64,000 nt of DNA from positions 4,090,001 through 4,154,000 of the forward strand of contig NZ_CP075190.1 of assembly GCF_020510585.1 (NCBI RefSeq), read 5' to 3'. Source of the DNA: Ferribacterium limneticum. Lineage in GTDB: Bacteria; Pseudomonadota; Gammaproteobacteria; Burkholderiales; Rhodocyclaceae. Shown in pieces: positions 19,971 to 30,313 of this stretch. The translations under genes were made by a program, and so were the position numbers. Below the pieces are notes generated by a model that did no database searches, was not told where the DNA came from, and saw only the letters and a list, made by a program, of their open reading frames with translations. Every line of letters starts with the position of its first letter. Positions within the stretch are counted from its first letter, which is position 1.

Positions 19971-21393
19971 CCAGCCCGAGAAAGATGAAGAAACCGCCGG
20001 AGTCGGTCAGCGCGGTGATCATCACCGAACCGCCCACCGCCGGATCGGCTCCGAACTTCTGGCGCAACAGCGGAATACCAACACCAGCCGACGCCGCCAG
20101 CAGCAGGTTAAGTGTCATTGCCGAGGTCATCACCAACCCCAGCTTGACGCTGCCGTAGAGCCACCACGCGGCGATGCCGAGCAGGCTGCCCCAGATCAGG
20201 CCGTTGATCGTCGCCACGCCCAATTCCTTGCGCAGCAGGCGACGCATGGCATCGGGCTGGACCTGACCCATGGCGATGGCGCGGACGATCATGGTGATCG
20301 TCTGGTTGCCCGAATTGCCGCCGATGCCGGCGACAATCGGCATCAACGCGGCGAGCGCCACCAGTTTTTCAATCGAATCCTCGAACGCGCCAATCACCCG
20401 CGAGGCAACAAAAGCGGTGACCAGATTGACCGCCAGCCAGGCCCAGCGGTTTTTCACCGAGTCCCAGACCGAGGCGAAAATGTCTTCTTCCTCGCGCAGA
20501 CCGGCTTGGGCCAGTTGCTCGTGCTCGGCTTCTTCCCGGATGTAATCGACGACCTCATTGACTGTCACGCGGCCGACGAGCCTGCCTTCCGGGTCGAGCA
20601 CCGGCGCCGAAACGAGGTCGTAACGCTCGAAGGCCTTGGCCGCCTCTTCGGCGAGGTCGTCGGGCTCGAACTCGACAAAGTCGGTCTGCATCAGCGTCGC
20701 CACATCCACGTCGACTTCGTTGACCAGCAGGATGTTGAGCGGCAGCACACCTTTCAGGTGCTCGTTGCGATCAACCACGAAAAGCTGGTCGGTATGATCG
20801 GGAAGTTCGTCGAAGCGGCGCAGATAACGCAGCACGACTTCCAGCGAAACATCCTCGCGGACGGTCACCATGTCGAAGTCCATTATCGAGCCGACCGACT
20901 CTTCGGGATAGGACATCGCGGCGCGCAACTGCTCGCGCTCTTCAATCGGCAAACCCCGGAAGACGTCGTCGATAACGCCCTGCGGCAAGTCGGGTGCGAG
21001 GTCGGCCAGTTCGTCGGCATCGAGCGTTTCGGCGGCGGCGACCAGCTCGGTGCGCTCCATCGAGTCGATCAGGGTTTCCCGAACGGCGTCCGACACTTCG
21101 AGCAGGATTTCGCCTTCGAGCTCCGGATTGACCAGCCCCCAGACAATCAGGCGCTCGTCCTGTGGCAAAGCTTCGAGGATGTAGGCGATGTCGGCCGGAT
21201 GCATCGGCTCGAGGCGGGCCTGCAGCGCGTTCAGATGCTGCTTGTGCACCATGTCCTCGACCAGATCGTGGCGCGGCCCTTCCTGCCGGTGCACCAACTC
21301 CTCAACCAGCTTGTGCCGGGCGAGCAGGGTCTGCACCTCGGCGAGGCGCTCCTGCAAGTCTTCGGTATCGGTCAGCTGGGCTTCTTCGCTCAT
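19951..21393 (-). CDS. mgtE: Magnesium transporter MgtE
   Basis: This 480-residue protein has a helical MgtE N domain (HPADIAYILEALPQDERLIV), two CBS domains (YPEESVGSIMDFDMVTVRED; SAPVLDPEGRLVGRVTVNEV) and a C-terminal five-helix membrane domain with the pore motif PIVAGIGGNSGNQTITMIVR. It conducts Mg2+ (and Co2+) and is gated by cytosolic Mg2+. I start at MSEEAQLTDTED (21393); an upstream in-frame extension has no support. No Mg riboswitch is evident upstream. Confidence 0.95.
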   Translation of the reverse strand: MSEEAQLTDTEDLQERLAEVQTLLARHKLVEELVHRQEGPRHDLVEDMVHKQHLNALQARLEPMHPADIAYILEALPQDERLIVWGLVNPELEGEILLEVSDAVRETLIDSMERTELVAAAETLDADELADLAPDLPQGVIDDVFRGLPIEEREQLRAAMSYPEESVGSIMDFDMVTVREDVSLEVVLRYLRRFDELPDHTDQLFVVDRNEHLKGVLPLNILLVNEVDVDVATLMQTDFVEFEPDDLAEEAAKAFERYDLVSAPVLDPEGRLVGRVTVNEVVDYIREEAEHEQLAQAGLREEEDIFASVWDSVKNRWAWLAVNLVTAFVASRVIGAFEDSIEKLVALAALMPIVAGIGGNSGNQTITMIVRAIAMGQVQPDAMRRLLRKELGVATINGLIWGSLLGIAAWWLYGSVKLGLVMTSAMTLNLLLAASAGVGIPLLRQKFGADPAVGGSVMITALTDSGGFFIFLGLATLLLM

Positions 21394-21487
21394 GGTGCGG
21401 CGCCGCAAAAGGTGGGGCATTTTAGCACCGGGCGAAGAGCCGGGTTCCGACAAAATTACTGCGGAAAACCCCTATTCCGGCAATATT

Positions 21488-22183
21488 TCACGGCGCCTCG
21501 GCGCCCGGCATACGGCCCAGAATGATCGCCGTCTTGCGCCCCAAACCGGGCGCGTTGCGATTGCGGTCGTAAAAGCGCGGATTCGGCACCATACCGGCCA
21601 GCCGCGCCGCCTGTTCCGGCCCAAGCTGGGCGGCGCTGGCGTTGTAATAGTGGCGAGCTGCCGCTTCGGCGCCGAAGACACCGTTGCCCCATTCGATCAC
21701 GTTGAGGTAAACCTCGAGGATCCGCCGCTTGCTCCACAGGTTTTCCAGCATCAGCGTGATGATCGCCTCTTCGGCCTTGCGGAAATACGACTTGGTCGGC
21801 GTCAGGAACAGGTTCTTGGCCAGTTGCTGGCTGATGGTCGAGCCACCGGCGGCGAAACGCCCCCGCTTCTGGTTCTTTTCTATCGCTTTTTGCATGCCTT
21901 CCCAGTCGAAGCCTTCATGATCGACGAACTTGGCATCCTCGGCCGAGATAATGGCGCGCTTGAGATGAATCGAAATCCGTTCATACGGCACCCACTGTTT
22001 TTTGAGCTGAGCCTCAGGCATCTTCTGGCGCAATTCGGCCAGACGAATTTCCATGAAACGGGTTTCGCCGGGGTTCATCCAGCTCCAAAGCAACACCCAA
22101 CCAAGCAGCCACAACTGCCAGACCAGGAACAACCCGAGCAAACCCAGGACGGCCCATTTCAACCAGCGGCCGACGACTTTCAT
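21488..22183 (-). CDS. mtgA: Monofunctional peptidoglycan transglycosylase
   Basis: This 231-residue protein is a GT51 enzyme with one N-terminal membrane anchor (residues 10-35) and the motifs [18 protein letters not shown] (catalytic Glu), [37 protein letters not shown] and [11 protein letters not shown]. It polymerises lipid II glycan chains. Its ATG overlaps the aroE stop (ATGA). Confidence 0.96.
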   Translation of the reverse strand: MKVVGRWLKWAVLGLLGLFLVWQLWLLGWVLLWSWMNPGETRFMEIRLAELRQKMPEAQLKKQWVPYERISIHLKRAIISAEDAKFVDHEGFDWEGMQKAIEKNQKRGRFAAGGSTISQQLAKNLFLTPTKSYFRKAEEAIITLMLENLWSKRRILEVYLNVIEWGNGVFGAEAAARHYYNASAAQLGPEQAARLAGMVPNPRFYDRNRNAPGLGRKTAIILGRMPGAEAP

Positions 22184-23004
22184 GCCGCTAGTTTGGCTCT
22201 CAGGTCAGCCAGCACCTGAGCGCTAGCTGGCCGCACGCCGCGCCAAACGAAAAATGCCTCAGCGGCCTGTTCGACCAGCATCCCCAGACCATCCGCCCGC
22301 TGCGCTGCACCCTGCTCGCGGGCCAAGGCCAGAAAAGGCGTTTCGCCTTTGCCGTACATCATGTCGTAGGCCAGACTGCCCGGCGCGAAGATTGCCGGGG
22401 GCAAAGGCAAGCTTTCGCCGGAAAGGCTGGCAGAAGTTGCGTTAACGACCAGATCGAAGCTGTTACCAGCGGTTTTTGCGAAATCACCGGCGTTAACTGT
22501 AGCAATGTCGGCAAACGACGCCGCCAACCCGACAGCTTTTTCGGCACTGCGATTGGCGATGAACAGCGAAGCCGGCTGTTCAGCCAGCAGCGGCGCGATC
22601 ACGCCGCGCGAAGCACCGCCGGCGCCGAGCAGCAGGATGCGTTTGCCGGCCAGCGAAAAGCCGAGGTTATGCGTGATGTCGCGAACCAGCCCGGCGCCAT
22701 CGGTGTTGTCGCCGAAAATCTCGGCACCGTTGAAGGCCAGCGTGTTGACCGCCCCGGCCCGCGCCGCGCGCTCGGACAGACGCGTCACCAGGCGAAACGC
22801 CTCCTCCTTGAATGGCACCGTGACATTCGCCCCCTTGCCACCCGCCGCAATAAATTCGGAAATCGCATGTTTAAAGCCGTCGACCGCAGCAAGGCGGGCT
22901 TCATAGACCAGATCCTGCCCGCTTTCGGCCGCAAAGGCAGCATGAATAGCCGGCGATTTCGAATGGGCAATCGGATTGCCAAAGACGCAGTACAGATCGC
23001 TCAT
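22180..23004 (-). CDS. aroE: Shikimate dehydrogenase
   Basis: This 274-residue NADP-dependent enzyme reduces 3-dehydroshikimate. It shows [20 protein letters not shown], the catalytic lysine in [24 protein letters not shown] and the nucleotide-binding [17 protein letters not shown] with an IANRS basic patch. It overlaps both neighbours by 4 bases in the RNase II-tonB-aroE-mtgA operon. Confidence 0.96.
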   Translation of the reverse strand: MSDLYCVFGNPIAHSKSPAIHAAFAAESGQDLVYEARLAAVDGFKHAISEFIAAGGKGANVTVPFKEEAFRLVTRLSERAARAGAVNTLAFNGAEIFGDNTDGAGLVRDITHNLGFSLAGKRILLLGAGGASRGVIAPLLAEQPASLFIANRSAEKAVGLAASFADIATVNAGDFAKTAGNSFDLVVNATSASLSGESLPLPPAIFAPGSLAYDMMYGKGETPFLALAREQGAAQRADGLGMLVEQAAEAFFVWRGVRPASAQVLADLRAKLAA

Positions 23005-23897
23005 TTGTTGGCCGTGTTGAGGGCGTCGCCCTGCGTGAAATACCAGGTCCGGGCAAAGGACAATACAGTCGCCCCGCCCAATGCCTGCTGCGGAATGGCG
23101 CCGAAGGGCGCCGACATCCGGAGGATGCGCAACGCCGCCTGATCGAGAATCTTGTGCCCGGACGAACGCGAAATCTCCGCGCTGTACAGACTGCCATCCT
23201 CGGCCCGCAGTTCGACAAAAATCACCACCGCGCCGTAGAGCTTGCCGCGCGCTTCGGGCGGATAGTTCAGCGTGCCGATGCGCTCAATTTTCTGTTTCCA
23301 GGCATCGAGGTAGGCGGCCAGGCCGTATTCCTCAGTCCGCGCGCCGACAAATTTCTTGCGCGGCCGTTTGCTGTACTCGTCCGCCGATTTGCTGATCTCG
23401 CCCTCGAGACGGGCCATGGCCCGGGCCGATTCGGCAAGATCAAGCCCGCTGACCACCGGCACCGCGGGCGCCGGCTGTTCGCTGCTTGTCGTTGCTGTGG
23501 CAATGTTGCGCAGACTCTTCGCCTGCGTGAGCAACCTTTGCTGGGCGGTTTCCAGTTCCTGTACGCGGCGCTGCATCTGCTGGATGGCGTCGCCGTCGTT
23601 CTTTTGCGGCGAAGGCGGCAAGGGTGTCTTGGCCCGCCGGTTTTCATCGGTATTGCCACCACCATCGAGATTGGCCTGCGCCAGCGCCTGGGCGTCGGTC
23701 GGCTTGCGCGAGGATTTGGCATTGACCAAGATGATGTCCATGGCCTTTTCGCGGAAGGCTTGGGAAGCATCCGGAAACGTAAAGTGCAGGGTTAACACCA
23801 AGGCATGAAACAGAACAGAGATGCCCAACGCAATCCACAAGCGGCGATCTTGCTTCGCCGCGCGGGCTACGCGCAGGGACGGTCTCTTTTTTTTCAC
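23001..23897 (-). CDS. TonB family energy-transducing protein
   Basis: The 298-residue protein has one N-terminal membrane helix ([20 protein letters not shown]), a long proline/lysine and coiled-coil periplasmic region ([20 protein letters not shown]), and a C-terminal TonB domain ([40 protein letters not shown]). It should pass proton-motive energy to outer-membrane receptors such as the one at 61-63 kb, though no exbB/exbD is adjacent. It starts with a GTG overlapping the RNase II gene stop (GTGA). Confidence 0.9.
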   Translation of the reverse strand: MKKKRPSLRVARAAKQDRRLWIALGISVLFHALVLTLHFTFPDASQAFREKAMDIILVNAKSSRKPTDAQALAQANLDGGGNTDENRRAKTPLPPSPQKNDGDAIQQMQRRVQELETAQQRLLTQAKSLRNIATATTSSEQPAPAVPVVSGLDLAESARAMARLEGEISKSADEYSKRPRKKFVGARTEEYGLAAYLDAWKQKIERIGTLNYPPEARGKLYGAVVIFVELRAEDGSLYSAEISRSSGHKILDQAALRILRMSAPFGAIPQQALGGATVLSFARTWYFTQGDALNTANK

Positions 23898-25795
23898 TGC
23901 TCCTCACTCTCCGTGGCGTCGGCCAGATTGTTCTCGCCAAGCAGGCTCAGGAAACGGCAACTCACTTCGGGCGCCAGCAGATCAAGACTTTCAATGGCCA
24001 GACGCACGCGCTGCCCGGCGACCAGATCGGCCGGCAGGGAAGGCACGCGCAGCAACAAGGGCAGATGGTCGAGCTTGACGCTCTGCTCGCGACGCACAGT
24101 CGCCTCAATCTCGCTCAAACCATGCTGCTGGATCCAGCGCAGGCACCAGTAACGCTCCATCTGGCGCTGGAAATCGGCGTAGGCGGCGTAAGTCAGCTCG
24201 AAATCGCGCATTGCACCGAACAATTCGGCTGATTTTTGGGCAAAAGCCGGCGTTTCGCCCTTCAGACAGGCAATTAGCTGCCATTGATTGACCATATCGC
24301 AGTAACGACGCAGCGGCGAGGTCATCCAGGCGTATTGCGGCACGCCGAGGCCTTCGTGCGGCAGCGGCGAGGTCGTCATGCGGACCTTGCCCTGCGTCTG
24401 GGCACGGTACAGGCAGGCGATGTTCTTCTCGGCGAGCAGGCCGCCCCAGGTTGAGTTGGCGACGATCATCAGTTCGGCGACCAGCTTGTCGAGCGGGCTG
24501 CCGCGTTTGCGCTCGGAAATTTCGACGGTGCAGCTGTCCGGATCGGCCAGATCGCCGCCGATTTCAAAGTTGTAGTCGTTGATGCCCTGCATCGCCGACG
24601 GCTTGCCGCGCCGGCCTTCGCAGGCGTTGGCGAAATGCCAGAGGTGCACCAGTTCGTCCTTGAACGGCTGGTCGGGCAGCGGGCCATTGATCGTTTCGGC
24701 GTTGAACCACGGCTCGATTTCGTGGTGGCGCAGGTTGGCGGCGATGTGCACCATTTCCAGCCGCGATTCGTGGCTGAGGATTTCCAGCGACTCATTGACC
24801 GTCAGGTAGAGCGACACCGCCGGGCAATCGACACCACCGGCCAGCGTGTAGTTCTGGACCACGGCGTCGGGCAGCATGGTGATCTTGTTGCCGGGCATGT
24901 AAACCGTCGACAGCCGGGCGCGGGCGATGCCGTCGAGCGGCGAGCCATGCGCGATGGCCAGACCCGGCGCTGCGATGTGGATGCCGATGCGCGAACCGAT
25001 ACCGGGCAGTTTGACGACCGACAGCGCGTCGTCGATTTCGGTGGTGTTGGCGTCGTCGATCGAGAAGGCGCGGACATCGGCCCGCGGCAGATCGCGCGGC
25101 AGTTTCGGCGCCTCAAGGGCCGGAAACGCGACGCCCTTCGGGAACTGTTCGTGCAGGAAACGGCGGTAATGCAGGAAGTAGGGCGACTTGATGGCGCCGC
25201 ACTTGAAGAGCATTTGTGCCGCCGTCAGGCCGGTTTCGGCACAAGCCGTCTCGAAGGCCTTGGTTTCCGGTTTGTTGCGGTCCGGCGCGTAGAGCAGGGC
25301 GTCGGTCAGCGCGCCAATTTCCGGCGGCAGGCGGAATTCCTTCAGCTCGCCAATCCAGCCTTCCATCGCGAGCGCTTGCTGACGCTTTTTTTCAAGGCTG
25401 GCCAGAGCAGCTGCGAGAATGTCGGCAGGCGCCTTGCGGAAGCGGCCCTTGCCTTTGCGGTGGAAATAGACGGGCGCGGCGTGCACGGCAAGCAGCACCG
25501 CCGTCGCTTCGAGCGGACTGGGCTCGTGTCCGTAGTAATCACGGGCAAAATCAAGAAACGAAAATTCGCCATCGTTCACGCACTCCCAAAGGAATTCTGC
25601 TTCGATTTCTTCGGCCAGCGGCGTTGCCTGATCGAGCAAGGCTGCCGCCGACGGTTTCTCGAAACGCAGCAACACCGTTGCGGCCTTGATCTTGCTGCGC
25701 TTGCCGCTCGGCATTTCGACCTGCAACGAACTGTCGTTGTCGGCCATGATGTTGCCGGCCTTGAAGCCGCCATCTTCTTCAAACAATACATTCAT
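23894..25795 (-). CDS. Ribonuclease II family exoribonuclease (RNB domain)
   Basis: The 633-residue protein has the RNB catalytic core with clustered aspartates in AFSIDDANTTEIDDALSV near residue 240 and AHGSPLDGIARARLSTVYMPG, then YAWMTSPLRRYCDMVNQWQL, and a short C-terminal S1-like part. It degrades single-stranded RNA 3' to 5'. The start MNVLFEEDGGFKAGN at 25795 matches the family beginning; 24 upstream residues in frame are not supported. Whether it is orthologous to rnb or a betaproteobacterial paralogue is uncertain. Confidence 0.9.
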   Translation of the reverse strand: MNVLFEEDGGFKAGNIMADNDSSLQVEMPSGKRSKIKAATVLLRFEKPSAAALLDQATPLAEEIEAEFLWECVNDGEFSFLDFARDYYGHEPSPLEATAVLLAVHAAPVYFHRKGKGRFRKAPADILAAALASLEKKRQQALAMEGWIGELKEFRLPPEIGALTDALLYAPDRNKPETKAFETACAETGLTAAQMLFKCGAIKSPYFLHYRRFLHEQFPKGVAFPALEAPKLPRDLPRADVRAFSIDDANTTEIDDALSVVKLPGIGSRIGIHIAAPGLAIAHGSPLDGIARARLSTVYMPGNKITMLPDAVVQNYTLAGGVDCPAVSLYLTVNESLEILSHESRLEMVHIAANLRHHEIEPWFNAETINGPLPDQPFKDELVHLWHFANACEGRRGKPSAMQGINDYNFEIGGDLADPDSCTVEISERKRGSPLDKLVAELMIVANSTWGGLLAEKNIACLYRAQTQGKVRMTTSPLPHEGLGVPQYAWMTSPLRRYCDMVNQWQLIACLKGETPAFAQKSAELFGAMRDFELTYAAYADFQRQMERYWCLRWIQQHGLSEIEATVRREQSVKLDHLPLLLRVPSLPADLVAGQRVRLAIESLDLLAPEVSCRFLSLLGENNLADATESEEQ

Positions 25796-25802
25796 CGACG
25801 GA

Positions 25803-26372
25803 TTATAGCCCAGCGTATTCAATGATTTGCGGCACGAAGCCGGGAAATTGCGTGAAGCCATGTTCACCGCCCGGCAACACCGTTTGCCGGCAGCCGGCGT
25901 AGAAATCCACGGCCTGCCGGTAATCCAGCACTTCGTCGCCGGTTTCGGCCAGCAGCCAGTAGCGCTCGGGCGTCGGTTGCCTTACCTGGGCTTTCAGCTG
26001 CGCGGCGTGCGCTGCGGTGAAGGTGAAACGCTCGCCGCTATGGAAGTTGGCGTGGTCGCCGACGAACAGTGTCAAGTCCAGCCGGTCAACCACGGCCGGG
26101 TTGATCAGCACGGCGTTCACGCCGTATTTTTCGGCCAGATGGTTGGCATAGTGGCCGCCCAGCGAACTGCCGATCAAGGTGACCGGCCCACCGGCCTGTT
26201 CGATCAGGCGGCTGACACTGGCCACCGCCTCATCGGGCACCCACGACAGTTGCGGGCAGACGAACTGCGCCGCCATGCCGCGCCGCGCCATTTCCTCGGC
26301 CAGCAACTGCGATTTCCACGAGGCCGGCGACGAGCAGAACCCGTGCAGGTAAAGGATCAGCCCGCGGTCCAT
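25803..26372 (-). CDS. YqiA-like alpha/beta-hydrolase esterase
   Basis: This 189-residue hydrolase starts [20 protein letters not shown] (oxyanion HGF motif), has nucleophile serine in [20 protein letters not shown] and the histidine in [14 protein letters not shown], as in UPF0227/YqiA esterases. The ATG at 26372 overlaps the uppP 3' end by 16 bases; the longer reading through uppP is discarded. Confidence 0.9.
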   Translation of the reverse strand: MDRGLILYLHGFCSSPASWKSQLLAEEMARRGMAAQFVCPQLSWVPDEAVASVSRLIEQAGGPVTLIGSSLGGHYANHLAEKYGVNAVLINPAVVDRLDLTLFVGDHANFHSGERFTFTAAHAAQLKAQVRQPTPERYWLLAETGDEVLDYRQAVDFYAGCRQTVLPGGEHGFTQFPGFVPQIIEYAGL

Positions 26373-27181
26373 TGCACCCAGCCGAAGTGGGCGGTCATCA
26401 GGACAACGATGCCGAAGACGATGCGATACCACGCGAAGGGCGTGAAATCGTGGCTGGAAATGAAGCGCAGCAGCCAGCGCACGCAAAGGAAAGCTGAGAC
26501 AAAAGCGGAAATGAAGCCGACCACCCACATGCCGATATCGTCGGCGTTGAGCAGGGCGCGTTCCTTGTAGAGCTGATAGACGGTGGCTGCGCCGAGCGTC
26601 GGGATGGCGAGGAAGAAGGAAAACTCGGTCGCCGCCTTGCGCGACAGGCCGAAGAGCAGGCCGCCGATGATCGTCGCGCCGGAACGCGAGGTGCCGGGAA
26701 TCAGCGCCACGGCCTGGGCGAAGCCCATTTTCAGGGCGTCGAGCAGGGTCATTTCCTCAACCGTCTGGACGCGGATGGTGTGCTCGCGCTTCTCGGCCCA
26801 CAGAATGACGAAGGCGCCGAGGATGAAGGTGGTGGCGACGGCAATCGGGTTGAACAGATTGGCCTTGATGGCCTTGCCGAAAGCCAGCCCGAGGATGGCC
26901 AGCGGCAGGAAGGCGACGAACAGGTTGAGGATGAATTTCTGCGCTGCCTTGTCGCTGAAGGCACCACGCGCCACGACGAGCAGACGCTCGCGATACTCCC
27001 AGACGACAGCCAGAATGGCGCCGGACTGGATGACGATCTCGAACAACTTGCCACGATCATCGTTGAAATCTAGCAGATCGCCGGCCAGAATCAGGTGGCC
27101 GGTCGACGAGATCGGCAGGAATTCGGTCAGCCCTTCGACGACGCCGAGGATGAGGGCTTTGAGGAGAAGAATCGGGTCCAT
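26357..27181 (-). CDS. uppP: Undecaprenyl-diphosphatase (BacA/UppP)
   Basis: This 274-residue polytopic membrane protein recycles the undecaprenyl carrier for cell-wall synthesis. Motifs are [20 protein letters not shown] near residue 18 and [20 protein letters not shown] near 160. Its loss gives bacitracin sensitivity in other bacteria. It lies with mtgA and mpl among cell-wall genes in this window, but in a separate transcription unit. Confidence 0.97.
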   Translation of the reverse strand: MDPILLLKALILGVVEGLTEFLPISSTGHLILAGDLLDFNDDRGKLFEIVIQSGAILAVVWEYRERLLVVARGAFSDKAAQKFILNLFVAFLPLAILGLAFGKAIKANLFNPIAVATTFILGAFVILWAEKREHTIRVQTVEEMTLLDALKMGFAQAVALIPGTSRSGATIIGGLLFGLSRKAATEFSFFLAIPTLGAATVYQLYKERALLNADDIGMWVVGFISAFVSAFLCVRWLLRFISSHDFTPFAWYRIVFGIVVLMTAHFGWVQWTAG

Positions 27182-27226
27182 GGGGTGCAGCCTGCGCTTG
27201 TGCCAAGTTGGGGAGGCCGCATTCTA

Positions 27227-27502
27227 CTATCCCGGATGTGTCAAAACTTCGAGTTCGGCCAGCCAATTGAGCGCATGCTCGCGGGATAAGCCGCACATCT
27301 CGGCCGACGCTTGCAGGCCAGCGCAGCAATCCGGCCGCTCCGGACTAGCGAAAATCAGGCAGCGAAATTCGCCATCGAGATGCCGGCATGGCACCCCCGC
27401 CGGCTTGTTCAGCGAACTGATCGACGGCGCAATGCAACAGGCGCCGCAATTGGGGCGGCAGGCCATCGGCAACGGAACGGCGGGGCAAGGCTTTTCGGAC
27501 AT
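27227..27502 (-). CDS. YkgJ-like cysteine-cluster protein (putative metal-binding)
   Basis: This 91-residue protein starts [20 protein letters not shown] and has a CxxxC-type [15 protein letters not shown] segment, then [16 protein letters not shown] and RPDCCAG, the pattern of the zinc/iron-chelating YkgJ family (UPF0153). Function is unknown. An upstream extension in frame runs through repeat copy D and is rejected. Confidence 0.82.
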   Translation of the reverse strand: MSEKPCPAVPLPMACRPNCGACCIAPSISSLNKPAGVPCRHLDGEFRCLIFASPERPDCCAGLQASAEMCGLSREHALNWLAELEVLTHPG

Positions 27503-27546
27503 GCCCGATTGTCGCAGATTCGGCTTATCCGTTCGGCGCCGATGAC

Positions 27547-27601
27547 TTCCACGGTCAACCGGGCTTGCTACGGTCAACCGTAAAAAACGGGCAAAAATGA
27601 A
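27547..27601 (-). repeat. Repeat copy D: double core
   Basis: On the plus strand CCACGGTCAACCGG (27549-27562), spacer GCTTG, CTACGGTCAACCGT (27568-27581), then TAAAAAACGGGCAAAAATGAA. This layout, with two cores in the same direction separated by GCTTG, matches copy K at 58.6 kb. It sits between the ykgJ-like gene and the terminator of the first Spy-like gene. Confidence 0.88.
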
Positions 27602-27602
27602 A

Positions 27603-27621
27603 TGGGGGCCAGCGGCCCCCA
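27603..27621 (-). terminator. Intrinsic terminator of the first Spy-like gene
   Basis: TGGGGGCC and GGCCCCCA form a perfect 8-bp stem with a 3-base loop. On the minus strand it is followed by a T-rich stretch (ATTTCATTTTT) provided by repeat copy D. It lies 18 bases past the stop codon. Confidence 0.75.
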
Positions 27622-27638
27622 AGTGTCAAATAACCAAA

Positions 27639-28178
27639 TTAACGACCGGCCGGCTTGGCAGCATCAGCCGCAGCGCCGCGCGGACCATCGCCACGGCCGC
27701 GCGGCCCGCGCTCTGTCGGCTTCGTTTCAGCCGACTGCTTGCGCTGCTCCGGCGTCAGTACCTCGAATACCTGACGGTCAGCCTTGGCCCGCGCCAGCGT
27801 CATTTCCGACATCGCCTTCGCCGCCTCGTCGGCCAGCGCGCGCGCCTTGGCTTCGCTGTAATCCGGCGCAGAGGTCAGCGCCCGCAGATCGGTTTCGGCC
27901 TTGCGCAGGGCCTTGGCCTTGTCGCGCATCACCGGCGCTTGCGCATGCATGATCTCGAACACCTTGTCCTGCTGCGCCTCGGTCAGGTTCAAGGCACGCA
28001 GATGCGGCGGCATCATGTTGCCGCCCATCATGTGATGGCCCGGCCCGCCATGCGCTTCCATACCGCAGCCTGCATGATCGCCGTGACCACTGAAGGCCAC
28101 CGCGGAAAGCGGAATGGCCAAAGCCACGCTGGCGGCAATCAGGAAACGTTTGATATGGGTATTCGGGGTAGTTTTCAT
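27639..28178 (-). CDS. Spy/CpxP-like periplasmic protein (LTxxQ family), copy 1
   Basis: This 179-residue protein has a signal peptide (RFLIAASVALAIPLSAVAFS), a His/Met/Gly-rich stretch (HGDHAGCGMEAHGGPGHHMM) that could bind metal, then two LTxxQ-type helices (LNLTEAQQDKVFEIMHAQAP; LTPEQRKQS) as in CpxP and Spy. The tail is Arg/Gly-rich. It is a clear paralogue of the protein at 33.2-33.7 kb. A CpxR-type box lies 95 bases upstream. Likely an envelope-stress or metal-responsive chaperone/regulator in the periplasm. Confidence 0.85.
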   Translation of the reverse strand: MKTTPNTHIKRFLIAASVALAIPLSAVAFSGHGDHAGCGMEAHGGPGHHMMGGNMMPPHLRALNLTEAQQDKVFEIMHAQAPVMRDKAKALRKAETDLRALTSAPDYSEAKARALADEAAKAMSEMTLARAKADRQVFEVLTPEQRKQSAETKPTERGPRGRGDGPRGAAADAAKPAGR

Positions 28179-28222
28179 CTCTGCATCCTCTTGTTCAAAT
28201 TAGCCGGCCCAAGCGGGCCTGG

Positions 28223-28287
28223 CGACAGGACGAATACTCCCCCGAGAGCCTGTAAAGGTGGGTGACGGTGCTGTAAATGAAAGTAAA
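28223..28287 (-). promoter_or_regulatory. Duplicated promoter block with CpxR-type box (copy 1)
   Basis: GTAAA-N5-GTAAA (28273-28287) matches the CpxR consensus spacing. A 25-base block at 28223-28247 containing GAATACTCCCCC is identical to the one at 33771-33795, and the distance from block to box is the same in both copies (25 bases between). On the minus strand the block offers TATTCG as a -10. The regulator itself is not in this window. Confidence 0.65.
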
Positions 28288-28310
28288 TGGCGTAAGCGGA
28301 TGAAAAGTGC

Positions 28311-28353
28311 GCTTGCTACGGTCAACCGGAAATAATGGCCAAAATTGAAAACG
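28311..28353 (-). repeat. Repeat copy E
   Basis: GCTTGCTACGGTCAACCGG (28311-28329) followed by AAATAATGGCCAAAATTGAAA. It lies directly past the stop codon of the MacB-type permease gene, between it and the CpxR-type box of the Spy-like gene. Confidence 0.9.
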
Positions 28354-28354
28354 C

Positions 28355-29559
28355 CTACTCGTGCCGCAGCGCCTCAATCGGATCGAGTTGCGCCGCCCGG
28401 CGCGCCGGCACATAGCCGAAAATCACCCCAATCGCTGCCGAGAAGCCAAAGGCCGTCAGGTTGATGGCCGGGTTGAACAGGAAAGGCATGTGCATCAGCG
28501 ACGACAGTCCGAGACAGGCGACAAAGGCCAGCGCCACGCCGACCAAGCCGCCGCAGGCGGAGAGCACCACGGCTTCGATCAGGAATTGCCAGAGCACCTC
28601 GTTTTCCAGCGCCCCGATAGCCAGCCGGATGCCGATTTCGCGGGTCCGTTCGGTGACCGACACGAGCATGATGTTCATGATGCCGATGCCGCCGACGAGC
28701 AGGCTGACGGCAGCCACCGCGCCGAGCAGCGCAGTCATCGTGCCGATGGTGCCGGAGAGCGTTTCGGCGATCTGTTTGGTGTCCATCACGTTGAAATTGT
28801 CGTCGGCGTTGTCGGCCAGCTTGCGCCGTTCGCGCAACAGGCTGCGCAGCTGTGCGATGGCGACGGTCGCGTCGGTGCCGTCCTTGAGCGAGACCATGAC
28901 ACTGCCGATGTCGAGCGTGCCGGTCAGCCGGCGTTGCGTCGTGCGCAGCGGCATCAGCACCGTGTCGTCCTGATCCTGACCCATGCCGCCCTGGCCCTTG
29001 GCGACGAGCAGGCCGATCACCTCGCAGTCGAAGGTCTTGACGCGGATGCTGCTGCCGACCGGATTGCCGGCGCCAAACAATTCTTTTTTGACGGTATTGC
29101 CGATCACGCAGACGGCCTTGCCGGCGCGTTCCTCGTCATCGCTAAACTGCCGCCCGGCGGCGATTTTCCAGTTGCCGGCGATGAAGTAGTCGTTGCTCGT
29201 GCCGCTCACCGTCGACGACCAGTTCTGCGTCCCGGCGACCAGCGTTACGGGGCTGCCGACGACCGGCGCGACAACCTTGAGGCCATTGACCTGTTGCTGA
29301 ATAGCCTCGATGTCGGCGATCTTGAATTTCGGCGCGCCGGCACTGTCGCGCCCCGGGCCAAGGCGCTGGCCGGGCATGACCATGAGCAGGTTGCTGCCGA
29401 GGCTGGCAATCTGGTCGGAAACCATCTTCGTTGCGCCGTTGCCCAGTGTCACCATGGTGATCACCGCGCCGACGCCGATGACGATGCCGAGCACAGTCAG
29501 AAAGGAGCGCAGCAGGTTGCGGCGGATCTCGCGCAGGGCGAGCAGGAGTGCGTTCAGGA

Positions 29560-29563
<4 letters not shown>
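28355..29563 (-). CDS. MacB-type ABC transporter permease
   Basis: The 402-residue protein has the MacB/FtsX layout: one N-terminal helix (SFLTVLGIVIGVGAVITMVT), a large periplasmic domain with RQFSDDEERAGKAVCVIGN, and three C-terminal helices (LLGAVAAVSLLVGGIGIMNI; IEAVVLSACGGLVGVALAFV; a final one ending GYVPARRAAQLDPIEALRHE). ATPase and permease are separate genes here, unlike E. coli MacB where they are fused. ATG overlaps the ATPase stop (ATGA). Confidence 0.93.
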
Positions 29564-30258
<695 letters not shown>

Positions 30259-30274
30259 AGTAGCCTCGCCGCCA

Positions 30275-30312
30275 TTTCAATTTTGGCCGTTTTTTCCGGT
30301 TGACCGTAGCAA
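30275..30312 (+). repeat. Repeat copy F in the macA-macB junction
   Basis: TTTCAATTTTGGCC, G, TTTTTT, then CCGGTTGACCGTAGCAA. This is one of the two best full-length copies (with copy J). It occupies nearly the whole gap between the macA stop and the ATPase start. Confidence 0.93.
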
Positions 30313-30313
30313 C

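Noticed and set aside
19939..21525. Long open frame (over 500 codons) on the plus strand opposite mgtE
   Set aside because: Antisense shadow of a GC-rich gene; low-complexity His/Arg/Gln-rich product and no ribosome binding site.
26075..26105. CCGGTCAACCACGGCC in the yqiA-like gene resembles the repeat core
   Set aside because: Only a partial match with no T-rich flank, and it codes for ordinary hydrolase residues (VVDRLDL).
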